A DNA stretch of 64,000 nucleotides from JADGHX01 sp963837755. GTDB lineage: Bacteria > Pseudomonadota > Gammaproteobacteria > Steroidobacterales > Steroidobacteraceae. Position numbers and translations under genes: made by a program. Every line of letters starts with the position of its first letter. The stretch's first letter is position 1. Where the stretch lies: positions 558,001 to 622,000 of the forward strand of contig CAWIOP010000004.1 in NCBI GenBank assembly GCA_963837755.1, in the 5' to 3' direction. Below the pieces are notes generated by a model. It did no database searches. It was not told the origin of the DNA and was given only the letters and a program-made list of their open reading frames with translations. Positions 19,860 through 28,900 of this stretch are shown here, in pieces.

Positions 19860-20309
19860 ATGAGCATGGTCAGGGCGCTGGGCGAGGCCCTTTCGGGCCT
19901 CGAACAACTGAGGGCGCTCATTGCCTCGGGGCAACGGCCCGGTATCGCGGTTTCTCTCGACTTCAATCTCGCTGAAGTCGGCGATGGCGCGGCCGTGTTC
20001 GTCGGCACGCCCGGCCAGCACGCCTACAATCCCATCGGCATGGTCCACGGCGGTTACGCCGCCACGCTTCTGGACTCCGCTTGTGGCTGCGCCGTGCATA
20101 CCCAGCTCTCCGCGAAGCAGAGTTACTCCACGCTCGAGCTGAAAGTGGCGTACCACAAGGCCATCACGGACAAGACCGGGCCCATGCGCGCCGAAGGGCG
20201 AGTGGTGACGCTGGGCAGGCGCGTGGCCTTCGCCGACGGGCGTCTCGTCGACGGCAATGGCAGGCTTTACGCGTCAGCCACTTCAACGCTGCTGATCATC
20301 GAGCTGTAA
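19860..20309 (+). CDS. PaaI-family hotdog thioesterase
   Basis: Small hotdog-fold acyl-CoA thioesterase, 149 aa. The family motif NPIGMVHGGYAATLLDSACGCAV holds the HGG turn and the acidic catalytic residue (D in LLDSA), and the central strand ELKVAYHKAI is typical of the PaaI/YbgC group. The acyl substrate cannot be deduced. It follows guaA by 9 bp and precedes tadA by 40 bp, so it may be read through from guaBA. Confidence 0.85.
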   Translation: MSMVRALGEALSGLEQLRALIASGQRPGIAVSLDFNLAEVGDGAAVFVGTPGQHAYNPIGMVHGGYAATLLDSACGCAVHTQLSAKQSYSTLELKVAYHKAITDKTGPMRAEGRVVTLGRRVAFADGRLVDGNGRLYASATSTLLIIEL

Positions 20310-20349
20310 GGACAGCCCGGCGTGATACGTGTACTGAGAGGACGGTTAC

Positions 20350-20802
20350 ATGCCCACGCCTGACGAAGCCTTCATGCGCCGTGCGCTGGAGCTCGCCGAC
20401 GTCGCGATGGCCACGGGCGAGGTTCCGGTGGGTGCGGTGCTGGTGCATGAGGAGCACGTCATCGCCATGGGCTACAACCAGCCCATCTCCTCGCACGATC
20501 CCACGGCCCACGCGGAGATCGTCGCCCTGCGCGAGGGCGGCCGCCTGCTCGACAATTACAGGCTGGAAGGTACGACGCTGTACGTAACCCTGGAGCCCTG
20601 CGCCATGTGCGCGGCGGCCGCTGTGCACGCTCGCGTGCGGCGCGTGGTGTTCGGCGCGTGGGACCCGAAGGCGGGCGCGGCTGGCAGCATCGTGAATGTC
20701 TTCACGCTGCCGATGAATCATCGCGTGGACGTGTTCGGCGGCGTGCTCATGGAAGAGTGCTCGAGCCGCCTGACGCGCTTCTTCGAGAAGCGCCGCGCCT
20801 AG
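20350..20802 (+). CDS. tadA: tRNA-specific adenosine-34 deaminase
   Basis: Zinc enzyme that deaminates A34 to inosine in tRNA-Arg(ACG), normally essential. It is 150 aa. The zinc and catalytic residues are H54-A-E56 in PTAHAEIVAL and C84/C87 in EPCAMCAAA. A GAGGACGG ribosome binding site precedes the ATG. guaA/tadA/mltF commonly cluster in gammaproteobacteria; here mltF is 27.7 kb away, beyond the secretion/oxidase block. Confidence 0.95.
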   Translation: MPTPDEAFMRRALELADVAMATGEVPVGAVLVHEEHVIAMGYNQPISSHDPTAHAEIVALREGGRLLDNYRLEGTTLYVTLEPCAMCAAAAVHARVRRVVFGAWDPKAGAAGSIVNVFTLPMNHRVDVFGGVLMEECSSRLTRFFEKRRA

Positions 20803-21137
20803 ACTCAGTCTTCCGCACGATTGGTGCGCCGGCGCGCAGGAACTAGTTCCTTTGATCTGTAGACAATCTGCCACCGTTCAGAGCCAGTATCACAACCACA
20901 ACAACGCAGGCACCGCGTGTGTCGGTTGGATATACACTGCAATCCGCCGGCATTGATCGCAGCAGCGACGGTCAGAACTGCACGCGGCCCGCGCGAGCGC
21001 GCCCGTGCGCAGAGCGTCCGGGCGACTCACCACGTAGCGGAGAATCGGCGGCATCGACTCTCACACACCCCGTGAGAAGTTGTATTGGAATGTAGCCGGC
21101 CAGGAAGCATGACAAGATGAGCCACAGGGGGGGCGGA
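20803..21137. other. Intergenic region before the sensor kinase, with a perfect palindrome
   Basis: No credible reading frame occupies this stretch. It contains a perfect 14-bp palindrome AGGAACTAGTTCCT (20838-20851), about 285 bp upstream of the kinase start, and a more A/T-rich segment around 20880-20940 that could hold the kinase promoter. I see no GG-N10-GC sigma-54 signature here. It is also the left junction of the block that separates tadA from mltF. Confidence 0.4.
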
Positions 21138-22553
21138 ATGGAAAAAAGGCAAAGACCTTTTGATCTCTTGCGCTGGTTCGGCGCGCTGAGTTTCGTGACG
21201 ATAGCCTCCGCCGCGGTCGGCATGGCGGCGATATTGTCGTATTTCCTCGCCGGCGAAATCCTGAGGCGCCACGCGTCGAAGACCGCCGAGTTCATCTCGA
21301 GCGTTGCGGAGATACAGAGCGCTTTCGGCGGATTTCGCGATCGGGCGGGAATGGCGGAGCTTCTGGGCGGTATTCGAACCGCGGGTGAGCTGGGGGTGGG
21401 CGAAGATGCCGCCGAGCGCGCCAGAGAGGAGTTTTTCGATCACATGCGCGCCCTGCCGAGCGTGCTCTCGATCGATATCTACGCTCGCGATCGCAGGGTG
21501 ATCTGGTCGCATAGCAAGGATGGGCATGCGGACGCCGTGATGGGAAGCGTGGAGCCTCTGTTTCTCGATTCGATCTTTGCGCGCCGATACGCGGCCTCGG
21601 ACGACGCTGCCGTGGCGGCCGAGATCCTGTCGGATCAGCCTGGCAGCTACGATGTCAGGTACTACGTGCCTCTCTACGATTCGCGGCAACAGGTTGCCGC
21701 GGTGGTGGAAGTCTGCGAGGAGCCGATGGGGCTCTTCAACAGCATCCGGCGCGGACGGATCCTGGTCTGGGCCGGCTCTCTCGTCGCCGGCACGCTCATT
21801 TACCTCATTCTGTTCTGGGTCGTACGTCGAGCGGCCGTCCTGATTGGATTCCAGCAGCAGCGGCTGGTCGAATCCGAGACGCTCGCAGTGGTCGGCGAAA
21901 TGGCTCTGGCGGTAGCTCACGGCATTCGCAGTCCGCTCGCGGCCATACGCAGCAGCGCCGAGTTGATTCACGAACAATTGCCGCAGAAGCTGCAGAACCA
22001 CACACGGGACATCATCGGGCAAACGGATCGCTTGAGCCGTTGGTCGCGGGATCTGCTGGTGTTCTCGGTGCCGGAGCCGCCGGTGGCGGCACTGGAGAAC
22101 GTGAACATCGTGCCCGTACTCGAGGAGTCCGTCGAGAACTTCCGCAGCCGGCTCTCTCAGAACCGCATCAGCCCCGAATGGATCAGGCCCGCGGTCGACG
22201 TGCCTGCGGTTGTCGGCAATCGGTCGCTGCTCCTTCAGGTATTCAACAGCATCATTGCCAACGCCATTGATGCCATGGCGGGCGGGGGCAAGCTGACCAT
22301 TCGCTACGATATGGATCAACCGCGAGGTCGTGTCGTCGTCGATATCGAGGATACCGGCATGGGCATGTCGGACGATGAGCGCGCGCGCATGTTCAAGCCT
22401 TTCAGCACGAACAAGCCTCGGGGCCTGGGTATCGGCTTGACGTTGGTGAAACGCACGCTTGAGCGGTACGGCGGAAGTGTCCGGGTGGAGAGTGCCGAGC
22501 ACGTGGGCACGCGGGTCGAGCTGAATTTCGCTACCTGCGCGCCTGGGCCATGA
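21138..22553 (+). CDS. Membrane sensor histidine kinase
   Basis: Two-component sensor of the inner membrane. Helix 1 is at about residues 12-40, a periplasmic sensing domain of roughly 170 residues follows, and helix 2 (ILVWAGSLVAGTLIYLILFWVV) leads to the DHp domain. The phospho-accepting histidine is in AHGIRSPLAAIRSSAEL (a variant H-box, G instead of the usual E after H). The ATPase has N box NSIIANAIDAM, G1 DTGMGMS and G2 GLGIGLTLV. Start: ATG 21138 has a G-rich ribosome binding site; ATG 21117 is possible. It overlaps the NtrC-type regulator by 4 bp, so the pair is cognate. It sits next to the oxidase cluster, like MnxS kinases near Mn-oxidation control in Pseudomonas putida GB-1 (family knowledge). 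Confidence 0.88.
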   Translation: MEKRQRPFDLLRWFGALSFVTIASAAVGMAAILSYFLAGEILRRHASKTAEFISSVAEIQSAFGGFRDRAGMAELLGGIRTAGELGVGEDAAERAREEFFDHMRALPSVLSIDIYARDRRVIWSHSKDGHADAVMGSVEPLFLDSIFARRYAASDDAAVAAEILSDQPGSYDVRYYVPLYDSRQQVAAVVEVCEEPMGLFNSIRRGRILVWAGSLVAGTLIYLILFWVVRRAAVLIGFQQQRLVESETLAVVGEMALAVAHGIRSPLAAIRSSAELIHEQLPQKLQNHTRDIIGQTDRLSRWSRDLLVFSVPEPPVAALENVNIVPVLEESVENFRSRLSQNRISPEWIRPAVDVPAVVGNRSLLLQVFNSIIANAIDAMAGGGKLTIRYDMDQPRGRVVVDIEDTGMGMSDDERARMFKPFSTNKPRGLGIGLTLVKRTLERYGGSVRVESAEHVGTRVELNFATCAPGP

Positions 22554-23971
22554 TGCCCACGATCCTCATCGTCGAAGACGACCGCATATTCGCGGCGAAC
22601 ATCCGCGAATACCTCACACGCGCCGGTTGGGAAGTGGCTGTCAGTGGCTCGTTTGGTGATGCATTGAGCGCGCTCGAAGCGGTGCGCCCCGACATCGTCA
22701 TCGCCGACTACCGCCTGCCCGACAAGACCGGCATCGAGCTGATCAAGGCCGCGATTGCCATGGACCCGCACATCAAGGGCGTGCTGATCACGGGCGAGGG
22801 CAGCATCCAGGTAGCGGTCGAAGCCATCAAGGCCGGTGCCTACGACTACTTGAGCAAGCCGCTCGTGCTTGCGGAACTGAAGCTGCTGCTGGAGCACGCG
22901 CTCGAGGCTGCGCGCGCGGAGAAGGCGCTCGCGTTCTATCAGCAGAAGCAGGCTCGCGGCAGCGGGGCCGAGGCGCTGCTGGGGGAATCCCCGGCAATCG
23001 GCCACATCAAGGACACCATCGCCCAGATCATGGAGATGGAAGCGCGCGTCATCGACGGGGATCTGCCGGCGGTGCTCATCACCGGGGAGACCGGCACCGG
23101 CAAGGAGCTCGTCGCGCGGGCGTTGCACTTCGACGGGCGCCGGCGCGAGCGACCGTTCGTGGAGGTGAACTGCGCCTCGATCCCGGCGAACCTGCTGGAG
23201 TCGGAGCTGTTTGGCCACGAGCGCGGCGCGTTCACCGACGCGAAGGAGCGCAAGGTCGGCCTGGTCGAGTCGGCCGAGGGCGGCACGCTGTTCCTGGACG
23301 AGATCGGGGAAGTGGATTTTGGCATCCAGGCAAAACTCCTGAAGCTGCTGGAGGAGCGCACGGTGCGCCGTATCGGCAGCGTGCGCGAGCGCAAGGTGAA
23401 CGTGCGCATCATCAGCGCCACCAACCGCGATCTCGAGCGCATGGTGCACGAGGGGCGCTTTCGCGCGGATCTGTATTTTCGCCTGCGCATCATCACGCTG
23501 CACATGCCGCCGCTGCGCGAGCGCGGGTCGGATGTGCTCTTGCTGGCGCGCCATTTCCTCGCGACGCATGGCCGCCGCTACGGCAAGAAAGATCTCGAGC
23601 TATCGCCGGAAGCTCAAACGATGTTTCTCAAACATTCCTGGCCCGGGAACGTGCGGGAATTGCGCAACATGCTCGAGCAGACCGTCCTGCTCACGCGGGA
23701 GCGCGTGATCCCGGCCGCGGACATCGCGCTGCATGGCGTGACGCATCTCGCGGAAGGGCACAGCGCGCACGAGTTGAAGGAGATCACAGTGTCTGTGCCG
23801 GGCTACGGCATGAAGCTCTCGGACATGGAGCGTGAGCTCGTAAGAAGAACCCTGGAGCAGACGGACTGGAACGTGTCAAAGACGGCGCGACTGCTCGGCC
23901 TCAGCCGCGACATGCTGCGCACACGCCTGCAGAAGCACGGCCTGGTGCGCGAGTCTGGAAGGCAGAAGTAG
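22550..23971 (+). CDS. NtrC-family sigma-54-dependent response regulator (first copy)
   Basis: Receiver, AAA+ and Fis-type DNA-binding domains, 473 aa. The phospho-acceptor is D53 in VIADYRLPDKTG. The AAA+ domain (about residues 145-380) has Walker A GETGTGKE, the sigma-54 contact loop as GAFTDA (variant of GAFTGA), and Walker B GGTLFLDEIGE. The C-terminal HTH reads LEQTDWNVSKTARLLGLSRDML. Coupled to the upstream kinase. Its first two domains are nearly identical to those of the regulator at 38.1-39.5 kb, while the DNA-binding ends differ. Likely activates sigma-54 promoters of the nearby secretion and oxidase genes. Confidence 0.93.
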   Translation: MMPTILIVEDDRIFAANIREYLTRAGWEVAVSGSFGDALSALEAVRPDIVIADYRLPDKTGIELIKAAIAMDPHIKGVLITGEGSIQVAVEAIKAGAYDYLSKPLVLAELKLLLEHALEAARAEKALAFYQQKQARGSGAEALLGESPAIGHIKDTIAQIMEMEARVIDGDLPAVLITGETGTGKELVARALHFDGRRRERPFVEVNCASIPANLLESELFGHERGAFTDAKERKVGLVESAEGGTLFLDEIGEVDFGIQAKLLKLLEERTVRRIGSVRERKVNVRIISATNRDLERMVHEGRFRADLYFRLRIITLHMPPLRERGSDVLLLARHFLATHGRRYGKKDLELSPEAQTMFLKHSWPGNVRELRNMLEQTVLLTRERVIPAADIALHGVTHLAEGHSAHELKEITVSVPGYGMKLSDMERELVRRTLEQTDWNVSKTARLLGLSRDMLRTRLQKHGLVRESGRQK

Positions 23972-24008
23972 GGGCGAAAAGCCGCGGCTGTTCGATGCTG
24001 CCGGGCGA

Positions 24009-25211
24009 CTATTGGATGCTGCTGGCGATCTCGAAAATCGGCATGTACATGAGCACGATGATGATCCCGACGAGCACGCCGATCACCGTCATCAGGATCG
24101 GCTCGAACAGCTTGACGAAGCGGTCGACCCAGCGCGCCATGTCCTCGTCATGGAAATCCGCGGCACGCTCGAGCATCTCACCCAGGTTTCCGGACTGTTC
24201 CCCGGCGCGAATCAATTTCAGTGCGACGGGTGTCATGAGACCGTTCGTTTCCAGCGCCGTCGAAAGCGATAACCCTTCGCCGACTCGCGTGGTGACCTGA
24301 TCGAGGCGCTGGCGTAGCGCTCCACGCAAGAGCCCGCGTACCATGTGGAGGGACGAGACGATCGGAATGCCGCCACGTAGCAGCATGCCCAGGGAGCGAT
24401 AGAAGCGGGCCAGCTGGTACAGGAACAGGCGTTCGCGAACGCCCGGCATGCGCTCGATGGCACGCGCGATCCTCGCGCGCACGGCGGGGTCGCGGAGCGT
24501 GAAGACGGCGAGGGCCGCGGTGGCACCCGCGCCCACGGCGATAGCTTGCCGGTGCGCTGCCAGGAATTTCCCCCACAGCAGCAGCAGCTGTGACATCCAG
24601 GGAAGGTTCTGTCCCACTTCCTCGTACACCTGGCTGAACTTCGGCACCACGTAACCGAGCAGAAAGAACGTTACCAGCGTTCCTACGACCAGCAACAGCG
24701 CCGGATAGATGGACGCGCTGACGATCTTCTTCTTCAGCAGGTCGACCTGCGTCTGATAGCCGACATAGCGCGTGAGAGTCTCACTCAACTCGCCGGTGTG
24801 CTCGCTGGAGCGGACGAGCGCAACATAGAGATCGGGAAACACGGATGGCGCGCGGCGCAGCGCCTCGGAGAACGGCTTGCCTTCGCGTAGCGCGCGAATG
24901 ATCTGTTCGATCACCTGCCTGTGCTCGGTTCGTTCTTCTTTCTGGTGGAGACTGTCCAGGCTGTCGATCAGCGACAGGCCCGCATGCAGCAGCGTCGCAA
25001 GCTGCTGCGTGAGAAGCAGCAACGGAAACGTACGGGTGTGGCGCAGGCTGGAGAAGCGCCACGGGCGCTGTGAAGCGATGGAGAGCACGCGCAGGCCTTG
25101 GGCGCGCGCCATGGTGAGGGCCGCGCTTTGGCTCGGCGCTTCGAGCACGGCCTCGACGATTCCGTCTGGCTTGCGCAGGGCCTTTACGCGAAATTGCATC
25201 GGCGCGCTCAC
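24009..25211 (-). CDS. gspF: Type II secretion inner-membrane platform protein GspF
   Basis: Polytopic platform protein of type II secretion/type IV pilus systems that works with the GspE ATPase. It is 400 aa and holds two T2SSF domains (LLTQQLATLLHAGLSLIDSL... and FYRSLGMLLRGGIPIVSSL...) with membrane helices at about 170-190, 220-240 and 370-392. It overlaps gspG by 4 bp, so the two form a minus-strand operon, divergent from the oxidase and separate from the other secretion genes at 39.5-47.5 kb. It converges on the response regulator gene with 37 bp between them. Confidence 0.93.
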   Translation of the reverse strand: MSAPMQFRVKALRKPDGIVEAVLEAPSQSAALTMARAQGLRVLSIASQRPWRFSSLRHTRTFPLLLLTQQLATLLHAGLSLIDSLDSLHQKEERTEHRQVIEQIIRALREGKPFSEALRRAPSVFPDLYVALVRSSEHTGELSETLTRYVGYQTQVDLLKKKIVSASIYPALLLVVGTLVTFFLLGYVVPKFSQVYEEVGQNLPWMSQLLLLWGKFLAAHRQAIAVGAGATAALAVFTLRDPAVRARIARAIERMPGVRERLFLYQLARFYRSLGMLLRGGIPIVSSLHMVRGLLRGALRQRLDQVTTRVGEGLSLSTALETNGLMTPVALKLIRAGEQSGNLGEMLERAADFHDEDMARWVDRFVKLFEPILMTVIGVLVGIIIVLMYMPIFEIASSIQ

Positions 25212-25639
25212 CAGCTCGTGATGTCGGCGTCTTGTCCGTTGCCGCCGGGGCGGCCGTCCCTGCCGAGCGAATACAGGTCGTAGTCGTCATGCTCGCCGGG
25301 CGACTTGAAGAGGTAGGGCCGTCCCCATGGATCGGGCGGGGCCGCTTTCTTGAGGTAGGGGCCGCTCCAGCCCGGCTCGTTCTGCGGCCGTGTGACCAGC
25401 GCGTTCAGGCCCTGCTCCGAGCTCGGCAGCTGGCCGGTCTCGAGGCGGTACATCTCGAGCGCCTTCTCGATTGCCTGTATCTGAGAACGGGCAACCTTGG
25501 TCTCGGACTTTCCGACCTGCGCGAAGTATCTGGGCGCCACGAGACCGGCGAGCAATCCCACTATCACCATCACGACCAGCAACTCGAGCAACGTGAAGCC
25601 GGATGCCCGCGTGCGATGGATGGAACGAGCGCGTTGCAT
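25208..25639 (-). CDS. gspG: Type II secretion major pseudopilin GspG
   Basis: Major pseudopilin, 143 aa. The prepilin peptidase site is G before FTLLELLVVMVIVGLLAG with Glu at +5, and the C-terminus has the calcium-binding tail of GspG (DYDLYSLGRDGRPGG and ending GQDADITSW). The ATG at 25639 (MQRARSIHRT) gives a normal short leader; longer upstream frames are not supported. It is the most canonical of the four pseudopilins in the window. Confidence 0.93.
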   Translation of the reverse strand: MQRARSIHRTRASGFTLLELLVVMVIVGLLAGLVAPRYFAQVGKSETKVARSQIQAIEKALEMYRLETGQLPSSEQGLNALVTRPQNEPGWSGPYLKKAAPPDPWGRPYLFKSPGEHDDYDLYSLGRDGRPGGNGQDADITSW

Positions 25640-25893
25640 GGCGAAAGCCCTCCGCGAATTGCCGGTGACGCCGGCCCAATCACCTCTCACATGGTTTTCA
25701 TTGTTGGAACGATTCTCCGCCGCCGTCAACAACCTTGTTGTGTTCTTCGATGCCGCGCGGTCTTGCCCCACTCGATTGGGGGTTGTTCACCAGCTTCACC
25801 CACTCGCGGCCCGATCCGCCGCGCGCGGGGTTTTTTGTCCAAGTGCATCTGTTTCAGCAACTTAGCTCTCGCGTGTCTCGGACACGATGCATC
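25640..25893. other. Divergent spacer between gspG and the multicopper oxidase, with a dyad
   Basis: No gene seen. It contains a perfect dyad CGTGTC-TCG-GACACG (25872-25886), 8 bp upstream of the candidate sigma-54 -24 element, and several T-rich patches around 25690-25760. It is a likely regulator-binding site shared by the gspG and oxidase promoters. Confidence 0.45.
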
Positions 25894-25911
25894 TGGCATC
25901 CCACATGCTTT
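25894..25911 (+). promoter_or_regulatory. Candidate sigma-54 promoter for the multicopper oxidase gene
   Basis: TGGCATCCCACATGCTTT has the invariant GG (25895-25896) and GC (25907-25908) exactly 10 bp apart, as in the -24/-12 consensus TGGCAC-N5-TTGCW. The predicted start point is near 25920, about 70 bp before the ATG. Two NtrC-type activators are encoded nearby. Confidence 0.55.
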
Positions 25912-25989
25912 GGAGCAGATCGCGCGCATGCACGTCACCGGCGGCGGTGAGTCGTGACTGGGCCGCATCGTCAAAGCGAGGGGGATGTC

Positions 25990-28900
25990 ATGAGTGGGAA
26001 GAACAGTAAACGTCTGGCGGTGAATCTTCGCGAGCTCACGAAGCCGGGCACGATCGGCTTCAGGGTCGCAATCGCGCTCATCGGCGTCACGGGCGCGATG
26101 ACGGCGCCTGCCGCGCACGCGGCCATATCCTGTCAGCGCCAGATCACGGCGAACGTCGTGGCGTTCGACAAACCGCTCATGTACAACCGGCTCGGCGCGA
26201 GCAACGTGAACGGCATGATGTACGCGCTCAAGCGCGACGTCATCAACACGCAGAGCATGCTCCCGCTCACCGCCGGTGGCGCGGCTACGCCGGGCCAACT
26301 GGATCTGCGCCCGGACAAGCGCCACCGTCCGCTGGCATTGCGGGTGCGGACCGGCGACTGTCTGACGGTCAACCTGCAGAACCTGTTGACGCCGCTGTCC
26401 AACCCCTTCAACGCTCCGCTCACCGAGCCTTCGGGACAGCAACACACGGTCAACAACGACGACCAGGTTGCGGGCCGCTACGTCGGCTTCCATTCCTCCG
26501 GCATGCAGCTCGTGAACAGCATCGCCGATGACGGCAGCAACACGGGGAACAACGTGAGCAGCCTGGTGGCCCAGGGCGGCACGAGGAGCTACACCCTGTA
26601 TGCCGAGAAGGAGGGAACGTTCAACGTGACCAGCGGCGGCGCGGTGCTCGGCTCCGAGGCCACCCAGGGTAACTCCGCCAACGGCCTGTTCGGCATGCTG
26701 ATCGTCGAGCCCGCCGGCGCGAAGATCTACCGCGGCCAGGTGTTCGAGGAAGAGATGCGCCTGGCCGCCGATGTGAACCTGAACGGCGTGCTGGACGCGA
26801 CGGAGAAGACCGCGCAGGGACATGCGCGTGTCCGCTACGAAGCGACCTATCCCAACACGGCGCCGTGGACCACGGAAGGCAAGAACACGCTGCCGATTCT
26901 CAACATGATGAAGTGCTCGTCATCGACCGTCTGCGAGATCGTGCACTCCGAGATCAACGCGGTGATCGCCGGCCCGAATGCGGACGGTTCGTTCCCGGCG
27001 AGCACTTACCCGCTCGAGTCGGTGGGCAAGCGCAATCCCACGGTGCCGAACCGCCTGGAGCCGTTCCGCGATTTCGCCTCCGCGTTCCACGACGAGGCCG
27101 CGACCGGCCAGGCGTTCCCGGGCTTCTACAAGAACGATCCGGTGTTCCGCTATGTGCTGCACGGCGTGCGGGACGGTTTCATGATCAACTACGGCTCGGG
27201 CGGCATCGGCTCGGAGATTCTCGCCAACCGCCTGGGCGTCGGACCCACCAGCGATTGCGCGGATTGCGCTTACGAGGAGTTCTTCCTCAGCTCCGTCGTC
27301 CTGGGTGACCCCGCGTTGACGGTCGACATCCCGGCGAACGTCGGTCTGGAGAATCTTCTGCCCGGTCAGGTGCCGCCCGCCGGAACCCAGGGTCCCAAGG
27401 CGAACTACGTGATCGGCGCCGAGGACCCGGGCAACGTCCACCACAGCTATACCAACGACTTCACCAAATTCCGCAACACGCACATCGGCAAGGAACAGCA
27501 CGTCTTTCATCTGCACAATCACCAGTGGTTGTACGACTCGAACGACGACAACTCGAACTATCTCGACGCGCAGGGTGTCGGGCCCGGCGTCGGATATACG
27601 TACGAGATCGCGTTCGGCGGCTCCGGCAACCGCAACAAGACAGCGGGAGACGCGATCTTCCACTGCCACTTCTATCCGCACTTCGCCCAGGGCATGTGGT
27701 ACCTCTGGCGCGTGCACGACGTACACGAGGCCGGCACCCGGCTGGCGAGCTCGGGTGCGACCTATCACACGGCTGTTTGGGGATTGGCGAACACAACCCC
27801 CGCAGCGGGTGCGCGCGCCTATCCGGACGGCGAGATCGCCACGGGCACGCCCATTCCCGCCGTGGTGCCGCTGCCCGGCAAAGGCATGGCGCCGATTCCC
27901 GCTGACGTGCAGGTGGTGCAGAACCCGCTCACCTCGCCGTTCAACGGCAGGCCGCTCGGCTCGCTGGCCCAGGTGAACGACCGCACCAAGAACCCCGGCT
28001 ATCCGTTCTGGATCGCCGGCGTCGAGGACACCATCGGACAGCGTGCGACGACGCCGCCGCTCGACATGCTGACGAAGGCCAAGGCACAGACGCTCAAGAA
28101 TTCGGGCGATCCGCTGTGGGCGCAACTGCAGCCCGACCAGGCAGATGGTTTCGATGGCGGCCTGCCGCGCCATACGCTCAAGGGCCACGCCGCCGGTTCC
28201 ACGACCGCCACGGTGACCACCCGGCTCGATTTCTCCAAGGATCTCGTTACCGCGGTGCCCGTGTACTACCCCGAGGAAGGAACCGATCTCGAACGGATCG
28301 CAATGGCTTTTCACGCGCAGCGAACGCATTCGAGCTACAAGCTGGATCTGGCGGGCAACGCCACGTCGGCGTCCTTCGTCACGAACGGGGGCGGCGGTCC
28401 GGTGGTCGGCGCGCCATTCCACAATCCGTGCATCGACGACGTCGGCGCCGTGCTGAAACCCGGCGTGACAGGCCAGTTCTTCTCTGGCGAAACCACCACC
28501 GGGATGACCACGCGCGGCTCGAGCATCTTCAACTCCGACACGCCCCGCATCTACAAGGGCGCCGACATACAGTTCGACGTAGTGCTCAACAAGGTCGGCT
28601 ATCACTTCCCGCAGGAGCGCATCGTTACGCTGTGGCAGGACGTGGCGCCGGTGATCAGCAAGACGAAACCGCCGGAGCCGATGGTGTTCCGCATGAACAC
28701 TTTCGACTGCTCGGTGTATCACCAGACCAACCTGGTGCCGGACCACTACGAGATCGACGACTACCAGGTGCGTACGCCGACCGACATCATCGGCCAGCAC
28801 ATCCACCTGCCGAAGTGGGATCTCACCACCGCTGACGGTTCGGGCAACGGCTGGAACTACGAGGACGGCGCCCTGGCTGCCGGCGCGGTGCGCGCTCGCA

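Noticed and set aside
23972..24008. Terminator between the first regulator and gspF
   Set aside because: No stem followed by a T-run on either strand.
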